Part shown: piece after piece, positions 28,275 to 37,171 of the stretch
Position numbering within the stretch: position 1 is the stretch's first letter
Layout: each line of letters opens with the position of its first letter
Source: Sediminibacter sp. Hel_I_10
Lineage (GTDB): Bacteria > Bacteroidota > Bacteroidia > Flavobacteriales > Flavobacteriaceae
Length of the DNA stretch: 64,000 nucleotides
Direction of reading: 5' to 3'
Assembly (NCBI RefSeq): GCF_000688335.1
Contig: NZ_JHZX01000001.1
Span: 3,720,001 to 3,784,000, forward strand
The notes under the pieces: model-generated
Seen by the model: only the letters and a program-made list of their open reading frames with translations
Told to the model about the DNA's origin: nothing
The model's database searches: none
Made by a program: the position numbers and the translations under genes

Positions 28275-29774
28275 CTAAAAGAAACCTAGTTTATTCTTGT
28301 CATAAGAAATCAACATGTTTTTGGTCTGTCTGTAATAGTTAAGCATCATCACATGATTTTCTCTACCAAAACCAGATTTTTTATAGCCTCCAAATGGCGC
28401 GTGGGCAGGATAGGTGTGATAACAATTTACCCAAACACGACCGGCTTTAATAGCTCTTGGTATTTGATACAATTGGTGAGCATCCCTCGTCCAGACACCA
28501 GCACCTAAACCGTATAAGGTATCGTTCGCGATTTCAATGGCTTCAGCCTCATCTTTAAACTTGGTCACACAAACTACAGGACCAAAAATTTCTTCTTGAA
28601 ATACACGCATTTTATTATGTCCTTCCAAGATGGTGGGCTTGATATAGAATCCATTAGCCAAATCGCCATCCAATTTATTAGCTGATCCGCCTGCCAAGAC
28701 TTTAGCGCCTTCTTCTTTTCCTATTTTTAGGTACGATTGAATTTTTTCGTATTGATCATTCGAGGCTTGAGCGCCAACCATGGTTTTTTCATCATATGGG
28801 TTATCTTGAATGATGGCATTTGTTCTCGCAACAACACGCTCCATAAAGGCATCATAAATATCTTCTTGAACCAATAATCTCGAAGGGCAAGTACAAACTT
28901 CACCTTGGTTAAATGCGAAAAGCACAGCACCTTCAATAGCTTTATCTAAAAAGGCATCGTCTTCATCCATCACGCTATTAAAAAACACGTTTGGAGATTT
29001 TCCTCCCAACTCCATTGTTACTGGATTAAGATTTTTAGAAGCGTATTGCATGATCAATTGCCCTGTAGTGGTTTCTCCAGTAAATGCTACTTTATCTACT
29101 TTTGAGCTCGATGCTAGTGGTTTTCCTGCTTCTGGACCAAAACCATGAATAATATTAACAACTCCTGGAGGAAAAACATCTGCAATTTTTTCCATTAACA
29201 ATGTTGCTGAAGACGGTGTTTGTTCAGCAGGTTTTAATACTACACAGTTACCGGTTACCAAAGCTGGAGGTAATTTCCAAGAAAGCATGAGGAGAGGAAA
29301 ATTCCACGGAATAATTTGCCCGATCACACCTAAAGGTTCTTTTATGTTCATGGAAAGTGTTTTTGAATCCAATTCAGTAGCACTGCCTTCTTCAGAACGA
29401 ATACAAGCCGCAAAATAACGCCAATGGTCTACACATAAAGGAATATCTGCATTTAGGGTTTCTCGAATGGGTTTTCCATTGTCGCAGGTTTCAACCAGTG
29501 CAAATTCTTCAAGATTTTCTTCAATAATGTCTGCTACTTTATTTAATAGCGTTGCGCGTTCTGTTGCTGATGTATTTCCCCAGGCTTCTTTGGCTGCATT
29601 TGCGGCATCTAATGCCAATTCTACATCTTCTTTTTGCGATCGCGGATATTTTGCTATCAAAGAATTGTCTATAGGAGACCTGTTTTCAAAATACTGTCCC
29701 TCGATGGGTGCAACGAATTTTCCATTGATGAAATTATCGTATTTTTCTTTGAACTTTGGTTTTGAATAACTCAT
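28275..29774 (-). CDS. NAD-dependent aldehyde dehydrogenase
   Basis: Oxidises aldehydes to acids; the neighbouring DUF779 and AraC genes point to the AldB/ExaC/acetaldehyde type. Seen: [20 protein letters not shown] (catalytic Asn), [21 protein letters not shown], the Glu motif [10 protein letters not shown], the catalytic Cys in [15 protein letters not shown], and [13 protein letters not shown]. 499 aa, full length. Divergent from the AraC regulator, which probably controls it. Confidence 0.94.
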   Translation of the reverse strand: MSYSKPKFKEKYDNFINGKFVAPIEGQYFENRSPIDNSLIAKYPRSQKEDVELALDAANAAKEAWGNTSATERATLLNKVADIIEENLEEFALVETCDNGKPIRETLNADIPLCVDHWRYFAACIRSEEGSATELDSKTLSMNIKEPLGVIGQIIPWNFPLLMLSWKLPPALVTGNCVVLKPAEQTPSSATLLMEKIADVFPPGVVNIIHGFGPEAGKPLASSSKVDKVAFTGETTTGQLIMQYASKNLNPVTMELGGKSPNVFFNSVMDEDDAFLDKAIEGAVLFAFNQGEVCTCPSRLLVQEDIYDAFMERVVARTNAIIQDNPYDEKTMVGAQASNDQYEKIQSYLKIGKEEGAKVLAGGSANKLDGDLANGFYIKPTILEGHNKMRVFQEEIFGPVVCVTKFKDEAEAIEIANDTLYGLGAGVWTRDAHQLYQIPRAIKAGRVWVNCYHTYPAHAPFGGYKKSGFGRENHVMMLNYYRQTKNMLISYDKNKLGFF

Positions 29775-29861
29775 TTGTAATGTTGTTTAATTATTAATTC
29801 CTAAATGAATAAATGCTAATTTTGTATAATTTACATTTTTCATAAAGTTATTTTATTATAT

Positions 29862-29887
29862 TGATACTTAGTAGTACATATGTATCA
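29862..29887. promoter_or_regulatory. Dyad TGATAC-N14-GTATCA between ald and araC-type genes
   Basis: Six-bp inverted repeat (29862-29867 and 29882-29887) in the divergent intergenic region, about 90 nt from the aldehyde dehydrogenase start and 60 nt from the regulator start. A candidate operator; purely positional evidence. Confidence 0.35.
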
Positions 29888-29946
29888 TACTCTTGAACAT
29901 ATCTATTCAATGTTCCTTTTGTTGGAAGAAAATAAATGAAACCATC

Positions 29947-30864
29947 ATGAAAACGCTACTCTCTAATCATAGAAGCAATAGAAAGTTAACCACCTTGGTG
30001 GAGAACAAAACCACTTATAATGCCGAATATGCTGAATTGAATATATATGAAACTCATGCTTATGCCGAAAAGGTATCATTAACCTTTGATTTTCCTATTA
30101 TAGCGAGTATGCTTACTGGAAAGAAAATCATGCATTTGGATGGTTTAGATGCTTTTGATTTTTCGCCAGGTGAATCTGTGGTGATGCCAACCAATAAAGA
30201 AATGATCATAGATTTTCCTGTAGCCACTAAAAATAATCCTACCCAGTGTTTGGCTTTGGGTATAGATACTGCTAAAATCAACGAAATCGTTGAAAAATTT
30301 AATGAACACGTTGCTATTGAAAGCGAAAACAATGCTTGGAACCTTGATAAAACAGCATCACATCTCATCAATAACACCGATGTGAACCATTTGGTAGAAC
30401 GACTAACTTATACGTTTACAAATAGTAATAAATCTAAAGATGTTTTATTGGATTTAATGATACAGGAGCTGATTGTAAGACTGTTACAGACCAAGGCTAA
30501 ATCTTTAATAATTAATGATCCTGATCAGGTATTTAACGATACGAGGATTGGTACCGTTATTAAATATATTAAAGAGCACTTGACAGATAAAAACATGTCT
30601 GTTGATATTTTAGCTAAGAAGGCTTATATGAGTACTTCGCATTTTCATAAGCAATTTAAAAATACGTTGGGAATTTCACCAATTGATTATATTAATTCTG
30701 AAAAAATAAGGCTTTCTAAAAAGTTAATGAAGGCTTCAGAAGATTTTAGAATGTCTGAAATTGCATATAAATCTGGATTTAATAACACTAGTTATTTTAA
30801 TAGGCAATTCAAAAAAATGGAACTGATGACGCCGCAACAGTTCAAAAAGTCAATTTCTTTATAA
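29947..30864 (+). CDS. AraC-family transcriptional regulator of the aldehyde dehydrogenase operon
   Basis: 305-aa regulator. The N-terminal sensing part includes FDFSPGESVVMPTNKEMIIDFP; the C-terminal double helix-turn-helix (about 200-300) shows MSVDILAKKAYMSTSHFHKQFKNTLGISPIDYINSEKIRLSKKLM and the second helix pair MSEIAYKSGFNNTSYFNRQFKKMELMTPQQF. ATG 29947 is preferred over an in-frame TTG at 29893, which would add a Cys-rich stretch unlike the family. Divergent placement implies control of the aldehyde dehydrogenase; inducer unknown. Confidence 0.88.
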   Translation: MKTLLSNHRSNRKLTTLVENKTTYNAEYAELNIYETHAYAEKVSLTFDFPIIASMLTGKKIMHLDGLDAFDFSPGESVVMPTNKEMIIDFPVATKNNPTQCLALGIDTAKINEIVEKFNEHVAIESENNAWNLDKTASHLINNTDVNHLVERLTYTFTNSNKSKDVLLDLMIQELIVRLLQTKAKSLIINDPDQVFNDTRIGTVIKYIKEHLTDKNMSVDILAKKAYMSTSHFHKQFKNTLGISPIDYINSEKIRLSKKLMKASEDFRMSEIAYKSGFNNTSYFNRQFKKMELMTPQQFKKSISL

Positions 30865-30882
30865 AAAAAAGACGGTGATCTG

Positions 30883-31554
30883 TTAGCTCTTTAAAACAGC
30901 AGATAAATCTTTTAAAGATTTGATGACTGCGGTGGGAACGATGCCCCAAGGATCTAAGATAGATTCTTGAGTTCTTTGTAGCCACGCTGATTGCATTCCG
31001 TAAGAAATGGCACCTATGACATCAAAAGAATTACTTGAAATAAGCCAAGAATTCGATTTGGAGGATTTTGTTACGTCATTAAAATACTCATAAACTTTAG
31101 GGTTGGGCTTAAAACTGCTTACGCCTTCTGTGCTAATAATTCCGTGGAATTTATTAGCGATGTTGGCTTTTTCCAAAAGATTTGATACTGCAGTTTTGCT
31201 GCCATTTGAAAATGCATAAAGTTTGTGTCCTGATGCTTTGAGATCTTCTAAATCTTTATCAACATCAGAAAAGGTTGGTAACACCTTATATTCTTCCATC
31301 AATTGATTTTTTTGTAGCGCTGATAAATTAATATTGAGGACTTGGCAAGCGAATTCCAAAGCATCTTTTGTACAAATAGAAAAGTCAACATGCGCATTCA
31401 TTAATCCGCGTCTGAAGGAATATTCTAGTTGTTTATTCCGCCAAGTATCCATAAAGGGTTGTGCTTGATCGCCTATGAGGTCTTGTAAAGAATTGAAGAC
31501 TCCTGAGGTGTTTATTAATGTTCCGTAAACATCGAATGCTAAGGTATATTTCAA
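30883..31554 (-). CDS. Haloacid dehalogenase type II-like hydrolase (HAD family)
   Basis: Predicted HAD hydrolase of the L-2-haloacid dehalogenase branch. Motif I DVYGTLINT with the nucleophile Asp (about residue 8), motif II YAFSNGSK, motif III lysine in SFKPNPKVYEYF, and motif IV LISSNSFDVIGA. The Asn/Ser-Asp ending and the length of 223 aa fit type II dehalogenases; phosphatase activity cannot be excluded. Convergent with the AraC gene. Confidence 0.85.
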   Translation of the reverse strand: MKYTLAFDVYGTLINTSGVFNSLQDLIGDQAQPFMDTWRNKQLEYSFRRGLMNAHVDFSICTKDALEFACQVLNINLSALQKNQLMEEYKVLPTFSDVDKDLEDLKASGHKLYAFSNGSKTAVSNLLEKANIANKFHGIISTEGVSSFKPNPKVYEYFNDVTKSSKSNSWLISSNSFDVIGAISYGMQSAWLQRTQESILDPWGIVPTAVIKSLKDLSAVLKS

Positions 31555-31669
31555 GGGTTGTGTTTTTAATTATTGAATTCTGGGAACTTTTCAATTAACA
31601 ACAATTTACTCATATATGTTTTGTTGCGTGGTTAAGTCTGTAAGATAGAAAATAAAAACAACGTTGGGA

Positions 31670-31702
31670 AAGTCCGTAGCATTATAGGATGATCACGGAC
31701 TT
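31670..31702 (-). terminator. Hairpin after the AraC/quinone oxidoreductase pair
   Basis: 8-bp stem AAGTCCGT/ACGGACTT, arms 31670-31677 and 31695-31702, 17-nt loop. It lies about 100 nt after the AraC-family stop at 31804. A weak terminator or a repeat remnant; no U-run. Confidence 0.35.
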
Positions 31703-31803
31703 ATCAATTGTTTTTACGCTGTGTTATGCACTGGCATTTTTTCATTTGTTGTTGTCAGTGGTTGCTGACTTGTGAGTTTGCTGAAAAAATAAAAAGAAGG
31801 AAT

Positions 31804-32715
31804 TTAATTAAACGATTGTCTAAACTCCAGAGGTGAAACTTTTGTCTTTGTTTTGAAAAGTTTGCTAAAAGATTGTGGATGTTCAAATCCCAATTCGTAA
31901 GCAATTTCACTGACTGATAAATTTGTTGTGGATAATTTCTCTTTTGCTTTTTCAATCAGTTTGTCGTGAATGTGTTGCTGCGTACTTTGTCCTGTAAACG
32001 TTTTAAGCAAACGGCTTAAATAGCTTACTGACACATTTAATGTATCAGAAACATACTGCACTGTTGGCAATCCTTTATGCACTACTTCAATGCCTTTAAA
32101 ATAATCCACTAGCACTTTTTCAAACTGGTCAAGAATTTGATGATTGACTTTCTTATGCGTCAGGAATTGACGATGATAAAAACGGTCGGCATAACTCAAT
32201 AAAGTTTCCAAATAAGCAATAATGATATCTTGGCTAAAATTGTCAATATTTGAGTTATACTCTTGCTGTATATTTTCAATAATTCCAATAATGGTTTTTT
32301 CTTCTTTCTCTGAAAGCTTTAATGCTTCATTTGCCGAATACTCAAAATACTCGAATTGGTTCATTTTATTTGCCAATGCAGTATTCCAAAGAAAATCAGG
32401 GTGAACAAGCAACACCCACCCCGATTGTTTTAATGCTGAATTTTTTTCTTTAGATATACTAAAAACCTGATTGGGCGACATAAATGACATAATACCGTCA
32501 TCATAATAATATTGGCCTTGTCCGTATGTAACTTGACCTTGACTAAAAACTCTTTTAAGAGCTATGACATAAAAATCCAAAGCCAAATTCATTGGTTCAT
32601 CAGCATGCCAATGCAGAACGGTTTCAATATCAATAACACTAATTAAATGATGTTCAGGTTTCGGTAAACCCCTAAATTGATGAAATTCGGTTATGGTTTT
32701 AATATGTCTTGTCAT
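31804..32715 (-). CDS. AraC-family transcriptional regulator
   Basis: 303-aa regulator with an N-terminal cupin-like part (HHLISVIDIETVLHWHADEPMNLALDFYVIALK) and a C-terminal HTH_18 (about 205-300): TVQYVSDTLNVSVSYLSRLLKTFTGQSTQQHIHDKLIEKAKEKL then LSVSEIAYELGFEHPQSFSKLFKTKTKVSPLEFR. It begins 1 nt after the oxidoreductase stop, so the two form an operon and probably work together. Different subfamily from the AraC regulator at 29947. Confidence 0.88.
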   Translation of the reverse strand: MTRHIKTITEFHQFRGLPKPEHHLISVIDIETVLHWHADEPMNLALDFYVIALKRVFSQGQVTYGQGQYYYDDGIMSFMSPNQVFSISKEKNSALKQSGWVLLVHPDFLWNTALANKMNQFEYFEYSANEALKLSEKEEKTIIGIIENIQQEYNSNIDNFSQDIIIAYLETLLSYADRFYHRQFLTHKKVNHQILDQFEKVLVDYFKGIEVVHKGLPTVQYVSDTLNVSVSYLSRLLKTFTGQSTQQHIHDKLIEKAKEKLSTTNLSVSEIAYELGFEHPQSFSKLFKTKTKVSPLEFRQSFN

Positions 32716-32716
32716 T

Positions 32717-33685
32717 TCATTTTTCCTTTTTCACTTCTAGGATAAGTTTTCCACGACGGTGTCCGGTTTCACTTTCCTTGTGTGCTTCCGCAACTTGTTC
32801 TAAAGCATACACTTTACCTATAGTGACTTTTACTTTACCTTCATCAATCCACTCTGTAAATTGATTAAGCCACGTCAAATGATTTGTTTGTGCAGCAAGA
32901 AATAGTCCTTTAACATTCTTTTTCTCAAGTGCTTCTTTAACCGCGTCGTTAAAAGGAAAATCTACATTCGCACTAATAAAAATCCCACCATTTTTTAATA
33001 CACTGACGCTTTTTAACCGTTCATTATTATCTCGAACCGTTGATGCTTCAAACACAACATCAATGTCGTGCAACAACTCTTCAAAATGTTGAGTTTTGTA
33101 ATCAATAATTTCATCTGCACCAAGTTGTCTTAAAAATTCCTGGTTTTTTGTTGAGCCACTTCCTATTACATAGGCTCCTTTTGCTTTTGCAAACTGTACT
33201 GCAAAACTTCCTACACTGCCAGAAGCACCTTGGATAAAAACTCGCTGTCCTGACTGTAGTTTTCCAAGTTCAAAAATGGAATTAGCTGCCACAATTGCCG
33301 TTAAGGGAACAGCCGAAGCTTCATTAAAAGTAATACTTTTTGGTTTTAATGCAAATTGATTTGCTTTTGCTGCTACAAATTCGGCATAGCTTCCATTTCC
33401 TGGAAAGTTAGGGACGCCATAAACTTCATCGCCTTTTTTGAAGTTTGTTACATTTTCCCCGATTTTTTCTACAATGCCTGATGCATCCCAACCTAAAGTC
33501 AAAGGCAACTGCAAATATGGTCTCAATACGTCATTGCCTCCATTACGAACGACACAATCTACTGGGTTAATACCACTTGCAAATACTTGAATTAAAATTT
33601 CATCCTTAGCAGGAACAGGGCGCTCTATTTGTTCAATTTTCAATACCTCTCTTCCGCCAAATTCATTTATTCTTACTGCTTTCAT
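32717..33685 (-). CDS. NADP-dependent quinone oxidoreductase-like alcohol dehydrogenase
   Basis: Medium-chain dehydrogenase/reductase of the Qor type. GroES-like half (residues 1-120) with LTLGWDASGIVEKIGENV, then a Rossmann half with SAVPLTAIVAANSIFELGKLQSGQRVFIQGASGSVGSFAVQFAKAKGAYVIG. No catalytic-zinc GHE or structural-zinc Cys cluster, so a zinc-free enoyl or quinone reductase. 322 aa. Coupled to the downstream AraC regulator; such pairs often respond to electrophiles. Confidence 0.88.
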   Translation of the reverse strand: MKAVRINEFGGREVLKIEQIERPVPAKDEILIQVFASGINPVDCVVRNGGNDVLRPYLQLPLTLGWDASGIVEKIGENVTNFKKGDEVYGVPNFPGNGSYAEFVAAKANQFALKPKSITFNEASAVPLTAIVAANSIFELGKLQSGQRVFIQGASGSVGSFAVQFAKAKGAYVIGSGSTKNQEFLRQLGADEIIDYKTQHFEELLHDIDVVFEASTVRDNNERLKSVSVLKNGGIFISANVDFPFNDAVKEALEKKNVKGLFLAAQTNHLTWLNQFTEWIDEGKVKVTIGKVYALEQVAEAHKESETGHRRGKLILEVKKEK

Positions 33686-34085
33686 CTTTATATATTTTGT
33701 TAGTACAAAGTTCAGCAGAAGAAAGAACTCCTATGTAGCCAAAATTGACTTTGTTGTAGTCAAAAAAGATATGCAGTCTTAAATAAAATTATTTGAATTG
33801 GTGAATAGATTTGGATTGTTACAATTTATCTCCCGTTGTGGTATTTTTTTGTTTGGCTTTTTCGATTTGTAGGGTCGTTCTTTTCTCGCCACTAACTGTT
33901 AGTATATTGTTACCATTAGTTATGTATTATCCTACCTTTATTGTTGTTTTTTAAAAATTAAAGTCGTTAAAGTGTTAAATAAATCAGATGAAAAACGTAT
34001 TATTGTAGTTAACTAACCAAGACGAGTTAATTTTCTTCTCATCATTTTGGGTTGAAAAAAGACAAAATCTTTAAAAAAAGACCCA
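33686..34085. other. 400-nt intergenic region without a gene
   Basis: Divergent region between the quinone oxidoreductase and the secreted protein at 34086. No open frame of note and no clear TAnnTTTG box. One GTTACC followed by ATTAGTTATG at 33909-33924 loosely mirrors the sequence just left of R1 (CATAATTGTAGGTAAC), so this could be the outer edge of the repeat island; the match is weak. Confidence 0.3.
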
Positions 34086-34559
34086 ATGAAAACAACTACA
34101 CTCGCAGCGTGTCTATTATTTGCTACACAATTAATTTATTCACAAGAAACTATTCCAGCATCTGGAGGTGAAGCCACAGGCAGTGGTGGTTCGTCCTGTT
34201 ATTCTGTTGGACAATTGGTGTTTGTCACTAATATAGGAAGCGGTGGCACCGTATCCCAAGGTGTACAACAAAGTATCGAACTATATACTTTGAGCAATCC
34301 TGAACTTAAGACTGTAAATTTGTCTGCTGTCATCTATCCTAATCCTACATCAGATTACGTAATGTTAGCGATAAGCGATCTTAATTTAACAGATATGAGC
34401 TATGCTTTGTACGATTTACAAGGCAGAGAAGTTGCAAAAGGCCTAACAGCGCACACAAATACCGAAATAGGTATGCAAGGCATGGCATCAGGTACTTATA
34501 TCCTTAAAGTGAACCAAGACAACAATGAATTAAAAGCATTTAAAATCATTAAAAAATAA
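34086..34559 (+). CDS. Secreted protein with T9SS type A sorting domain
   Basis: Signal peptide MKTTTLAACLLFATQLIYSQ; short Gly/Ser-rich domain (CYSVGQLVFVTNIGSGGTVSQGVQQSIEL), a small module frequent in Bacteroidota surface proteins; then a T9SS type A C-terminal domain from about residue 85 (VIYPNPTSDYVML... YDLQGREV... MASGTYILKVNQDNNELKAFKIIKK). Exported by the type IX secretion system. 9 nt before the next gene, so cotranscribed. Confidence 0.85.
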   Translation: MKTTTLAACLLFATQLIYSQETIPASGGEATGSGGSSCYSVGQLVFVTNIGSGGTVSQGVQQSIELYTLSNPELKTVNLSAVIYPNPTSDYVMLAISDLNLTDMSYALYDLQGREVAKGLTAHTNTEIGMQGMASGTYILKVNQDNNELKAFKIIKK

Positions 34560-34568
34560 CCAAAAAAC

Positions 34569-35621
34569 ATGAAAAAATTATACACATTAGTAGCAGCTGT
34601 ATTATTAACAGCAATGAGTTTTGCACAATCACCAGAAAAGATGAGTTACCAAGCAGTGGTAAGAGATAGCGGTGATGCTTTGGTAGCTAACCAAGCAGTA
34701 GGGATGCAGATAAGCATTTTGCAAGGAAGCATAGCAGGAGCGTCTGTATATACAGAAACTCAGTTACCAACAACCAATATAAATGGATTAGTGAGTCTTG
34801 AAATAGGAAACGGAATGATTGTTTCTGGAGATTTTTCAGCCATCGACTGGGCTGCTGGTCCATATTTTATAAAAACTGAAACCGACCCAACAGGGGGTAG
34901 TAGTTATAGTATAACAGGCACGAGCCAATTATTAAGTGTTCCCTTCGCTTTATATTCAGCTAATACAGCTGGGTTAGATTTAAAAGCAGATATAGCTAGT
35001 CCAATATTTACAGGAAATGTAGGTATTGGAGAAGACCTGAACGTAGTTGGCAATATGTTTTCTAACGGAGGTTTATTTTTAAATTCATGGGATGTTTTCA
35101 CCAACTCGGGTATTTTTAGTATTAATGAATCTGATATTGCAACACATTTTAATATTATTCCAGGTGGAAATGTTGGTATAGGAACAAGTAGTCCAACAGC
35201 AAAACTTGATATTGCGGGAACAGTAAAAATTGTTGATGGAACCGAAGGAGCAGGAAAAGTCTTAACTTCTGATGCTGACGGTAATGCCTCATGGCAAGGA
35301 ACTAATACGCTCTTAACTACATATGAAGCTACTTCAGGTGCAGTTAATCCATTATCGGCAGACGTTACAGGTTCTTTAATTTATACTCAAAATTCACAAT
35401 TCCCAAATTTTCCAGAAGACTTACCTGATGGTTTTAATTGCACAATTATTAACTATTCTAATTTTTCATTTACATCAAACGTTTTAACAACAGCCGTATT
35501 TGTGACTGATGTTACAGGGACGGCTGGTGCAAGTAGCTTTACAATCCCTTCTGGAGGAACAGTAAACGTGTACGTAATGACTAATCCATCTAATATGCAA
35601 AAATTTTATTATATCAAATAA
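34569..35621 (+). CDS. Secreted tail-fibre-like surface protein
   Basis: Signal peptide MKKLYTLVAAVLLTAMSFAQ; an N-terminal domain (SPEKMSYQAVVRDSGDALVANQAVGMQISILQG... SVPFALYSANTA) typical of Bacteroidota proteins that precede fibre repeats; a beta-helical stretch with GNVGIGEDLNV and GNVGIGTSSPTAKLDIAGTVKI, as in phage tail fibres and S74-type adhesins; then a beta-rich C-terminal domain rather than a T9SS tail or an S74 peptidase. 350 aa. Possibly assembled with the T9SS protein encoded just upstream. Confidence 0.75.
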   Translation: MKKLYTLVAAVLLTAMSFAQSPEKMSYQAVVRDSGDALVANQAVGMQISILQGSIAGASVYTETQLPTTNINGLVSLEIGNGMIVSGDFSAIDWAAGPYFIKTETDPTGGSSYSITGTSQLLSVPFALYSANTAGLDLKADIASPIFTGNVGIGEDLNVVGNMFSNGGLFLNSWDVFTNSGIFSINESDIATHFNIIPGGNVGIGTSSPTAKLDIAGTVKIVDGTEGAGKVLTSDADGNASWQGTNTLLTTYEATSGAVNPLSADVTGSLIYTQNSQFPNFPEDLPDGFNCTIINYSNFSFTSNVLTTAVFVTDVTGTAGASSFTIPSGGTVNVYVMTNPSNMQKFYYIK

Positions 35622-35657
35622 TAAAGGAGATCGCGTATGCGTCAATAATAAAATATC

Positions 35658-35697
35658 AAAACTGATATTACTGTAAAAAGGTAGTATTGGTTTTTTT
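35658..35697 (+). terminator. Terminator after the fibre-like gene
   Basis: 14-bp stem with three G.U pairs, arms 35658-35671 and 35681-35694, followed by a T-run to 35697. Confidence 0.85.
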
Positions 35698-35832
35698 GTT
35701 TTATAAAAATAATGACTCCATGCTTCCTTTTAAGGTAAGTCGGTGGTTTTTTTTTACTTCCATTTTAACAAATCTAAAGTTTTGATTTGTTGCGTTAAGT
35801 TATTGAATAGAGCAATTTTTTTCATAATTGTA

Positions 35833-35957
35833 GGTAACGTAATTGTGTATGGAAAGTTGCGGTATTTGTATGCGAGGATTTTCCGCAGGAAAATCAGATG
35901 CATAAAAAACGCAACTAACTTTGATTAAGCACTAAACTAGCAATTTTTTATACACGG
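35833..35957 (+). repeat. Palindromic repeat R1 (left part; interrupted by the IS110-family element)
   Basis: Starts GGTAACG. Outer stem GTGTATGGAAAGTTGC (35845-35860) pairs with 35940-35955 through 16 positions, three of them G.U. Inner stems: AGTTGCG/CGCAACT alternative pairing, TATGC/GCATA, and GATTTTCC (35877-35884)/GGAAAATC (35888-35895). The closing arm GTTACC, expected right after the outer stem as in R2, is found instead at 37174-37179, beyond the IS element. So R1 was split by the insertion. Confidence 0.75.
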
Positions 35958-35959
35958 CT

Positions 35960-36168
35960 TAAGTTTACAATTCACTAAATTTAAGTATAAAACAGAAAAG
36001 ACAAAAGAGAGGAATAAGGTTAATATACACGCAGAGACCTAGATCTCGTCAACATTGAAAACCCCCTCTCTTTTCTACACAGATTTCGTACAGTTCTATG
36101 AGGCTTTTAGACCTCGCTTTCAAGTCGTTGAAACTCGCGTAGATTGTCCTTTCAAAAAACATTTTCTT
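35960..36168 (+). ncRNA. Candidate bridge RNA region of the IS110-family element
   Basis: Long non-coding left end with stems AAAAGAGAGG (36003-36012)/CCTCTCTTTT (36065-36074), an imperfect hairpin 36034-36047, GAGG/CCTC (36100-36115) and TTTCAA/TTGAAA (36118-36133). Inside the first stem-loop lies TATACACG (36024-36031), identical to the target left flank 35949-35956, and AACA (36051-36054), complementary to TGTT of the right flank (37173-37176). In the second half ACAGTTCT (36090-36097) matches the right IS end ACAGTACT (37164-37171) at 7 of 8. These are the positions expected of target and donor guides. Boundaries and expression are inferred. Confidence 0.5.
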
Positions 36169-37140
36169 ATGAATAAAGATATTAAATATTTTGGTATTGA
36201 CATTAGTGCGTTAGTATTCGATGTTACAGATTCTGATGGTAATTATTATCAGTTTAGAAACAATGGATTGGGCTTTGAGAAGTTTACAAAACTCTTAAAT
36301 AACACTAGTCATTGTGTAATGGAAGCTACGGGTTATTATCATTATCAGTTAGCGTACCATTTATTAGAATCAGGTATAAAAGTATCTGTAGAGAATCCAT
36401 TATCTGTTAAACGTTTTATTCAGATGGGCTTATCAAAAATTAAGACCGACAAGAGCGATTCAAAACTTATTTGTTCTTATGCAGAGCAGGTGGACTTAAA
36501 GCTTTGGAAAGGCAACTCTAAGAATGAAATAGAATGTCTTCAAATCACTAGAGCTCTTTCTGTTTATACAAAACAGAGCACTATGCTTAAAAACAAATTA
36601 CATGGTGAGTCTGTATTGGGCAATCCTAGTAAGGTCGTGTTGACGTCTTTAAAACGTAGTTTAAGACAGCTCCAGAGAGAGATAAAACTATTAGAGGACA
36701 AGTTATTAGTTTTGGTAAAAGAGGTTCATCAAGATTTGTTAACGCGATTAAAAACCATACCTGGTATAGGTCCTAAAACAGCCATTACGCTAGTGGTTTT
36801 AACAGGTGGATTTGATCGTTTTACAAGTGCAGGTGAGTTATGCAGTTACGCAGGTTTAACGCCAGTGATACGGCAAAGTGGAAGCAGTGTAAAAGGGAGG
36901 CCACGAATAAGTAAAATAGGAAACCAGAAACTTAGAAATTTATTATTTATGTGCAGTTTTAACGCTTGTCAATACAATAAAGCTTGTCGTGATTTATATG
37001 AGCGAATCGTCGCTAAGGGAAAGAGCAAAAAACTTGCGCTAATAGCGGTATGCAATAAGCTGTTGAAACAAGCATTTGCTATAGCTAAATCAGGTTTGAT
37101 ATTTGATCAAGAATATAAGAGTAAGCTAGTGAGAAATTAA
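36169..37140 (+). CDS. IS110-family transposase (DEDD recombinase)
   Basis: Cuts and rejoins DNA during insertion of the element; in this family guided by a bridge RNA. N-terminal RuvC-like DEDD domain: YFGIDIS (Asp), CVMEATGYYH (Glu), KIKTDKSDSKLI (two Asp). A coiled-coil linker follows, then the Tnp C-terminal domain TIPGIGPKTAITLVVLTGGFDRF and QSGSSVKGRPRISKIGNQKLRNLLF with the catalytic serine. 323 aa from ATG 36169, normal and unbroken. The frame continues upstream to 36055, but that part overlaps the structured left end and does not resemble family N-termini. Confidence 0.93.
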   Translation: MNKDIKYFGIDISALVFDVTDSDGNYYQFRNNGLGFEKFTKLLNNTSHCVMEATGYYHYQLAYHLLESGIKVSVENPLSVKRFIQMGLSKIKTDKSDSKLICSYAEQVDLKLWKGNSKNEIECLQITRALSVYTKQSTMLKNKLHGESVLGNPSKVVLTSLKRSLRQLQREIKLLEDKLLVLVKEVHQDLLTRLKTIPGIGPKTAITLVVLTGGFDRFTSAGELCSYAGLTPVIRQSGSSVKGRPRISKIGNQKLRNLLFMCSFNACQYNKACRDLYERIVAKGKSKKLALIAVCNKLLKQAFAIAKSGLIFDQEYKSKLVRN

Positions 37141-37171
37141 TGGAATTTTACTTGTTTTTTACCACAGTACT

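Larger units (their letters stand above)
35958..37171 (+). mobile_element. IS110-family insertion sequence, complete, inserted in R1
   Basis: About 1.21 kb. Ends placed by comparing R1 with R2: R1 should read ATACAC, a short loop, GTTACC, and these halves flank the element. A CT occurs at both junctions (35958-35959 and 37170-37171), matching the CT core dinucleotide described for IS621-type IS110 elements. No terminal inverted repeats or target duplication beyond the core, as expected. Left non-coding end about 210 nt, right end about 30 nt. The transposase is intact, so the element may be active. Confidence 0.75.

Noticed and set aside
31600..31800. Possible further palindrome of the island family near the AraC gene
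   Set aside because: A hairpin exists at 31670-31702, but none of the GGTAACG, TATAYAC or GCCGAATTTTT signatures is present.
35743..35928. 61-codon plus-strand frame before the IS element
   Set aside because: It runs into palindrome R1 and its residues follow the repeat sequence; no family resemblance.
36055..36168. N-terminal extension of the transposase
   Set aside because: In frame, but it overlaps the structured left end, has no resemblance to IS110 N-termini, and ATG 36169 directly precedes the conserved first strand.
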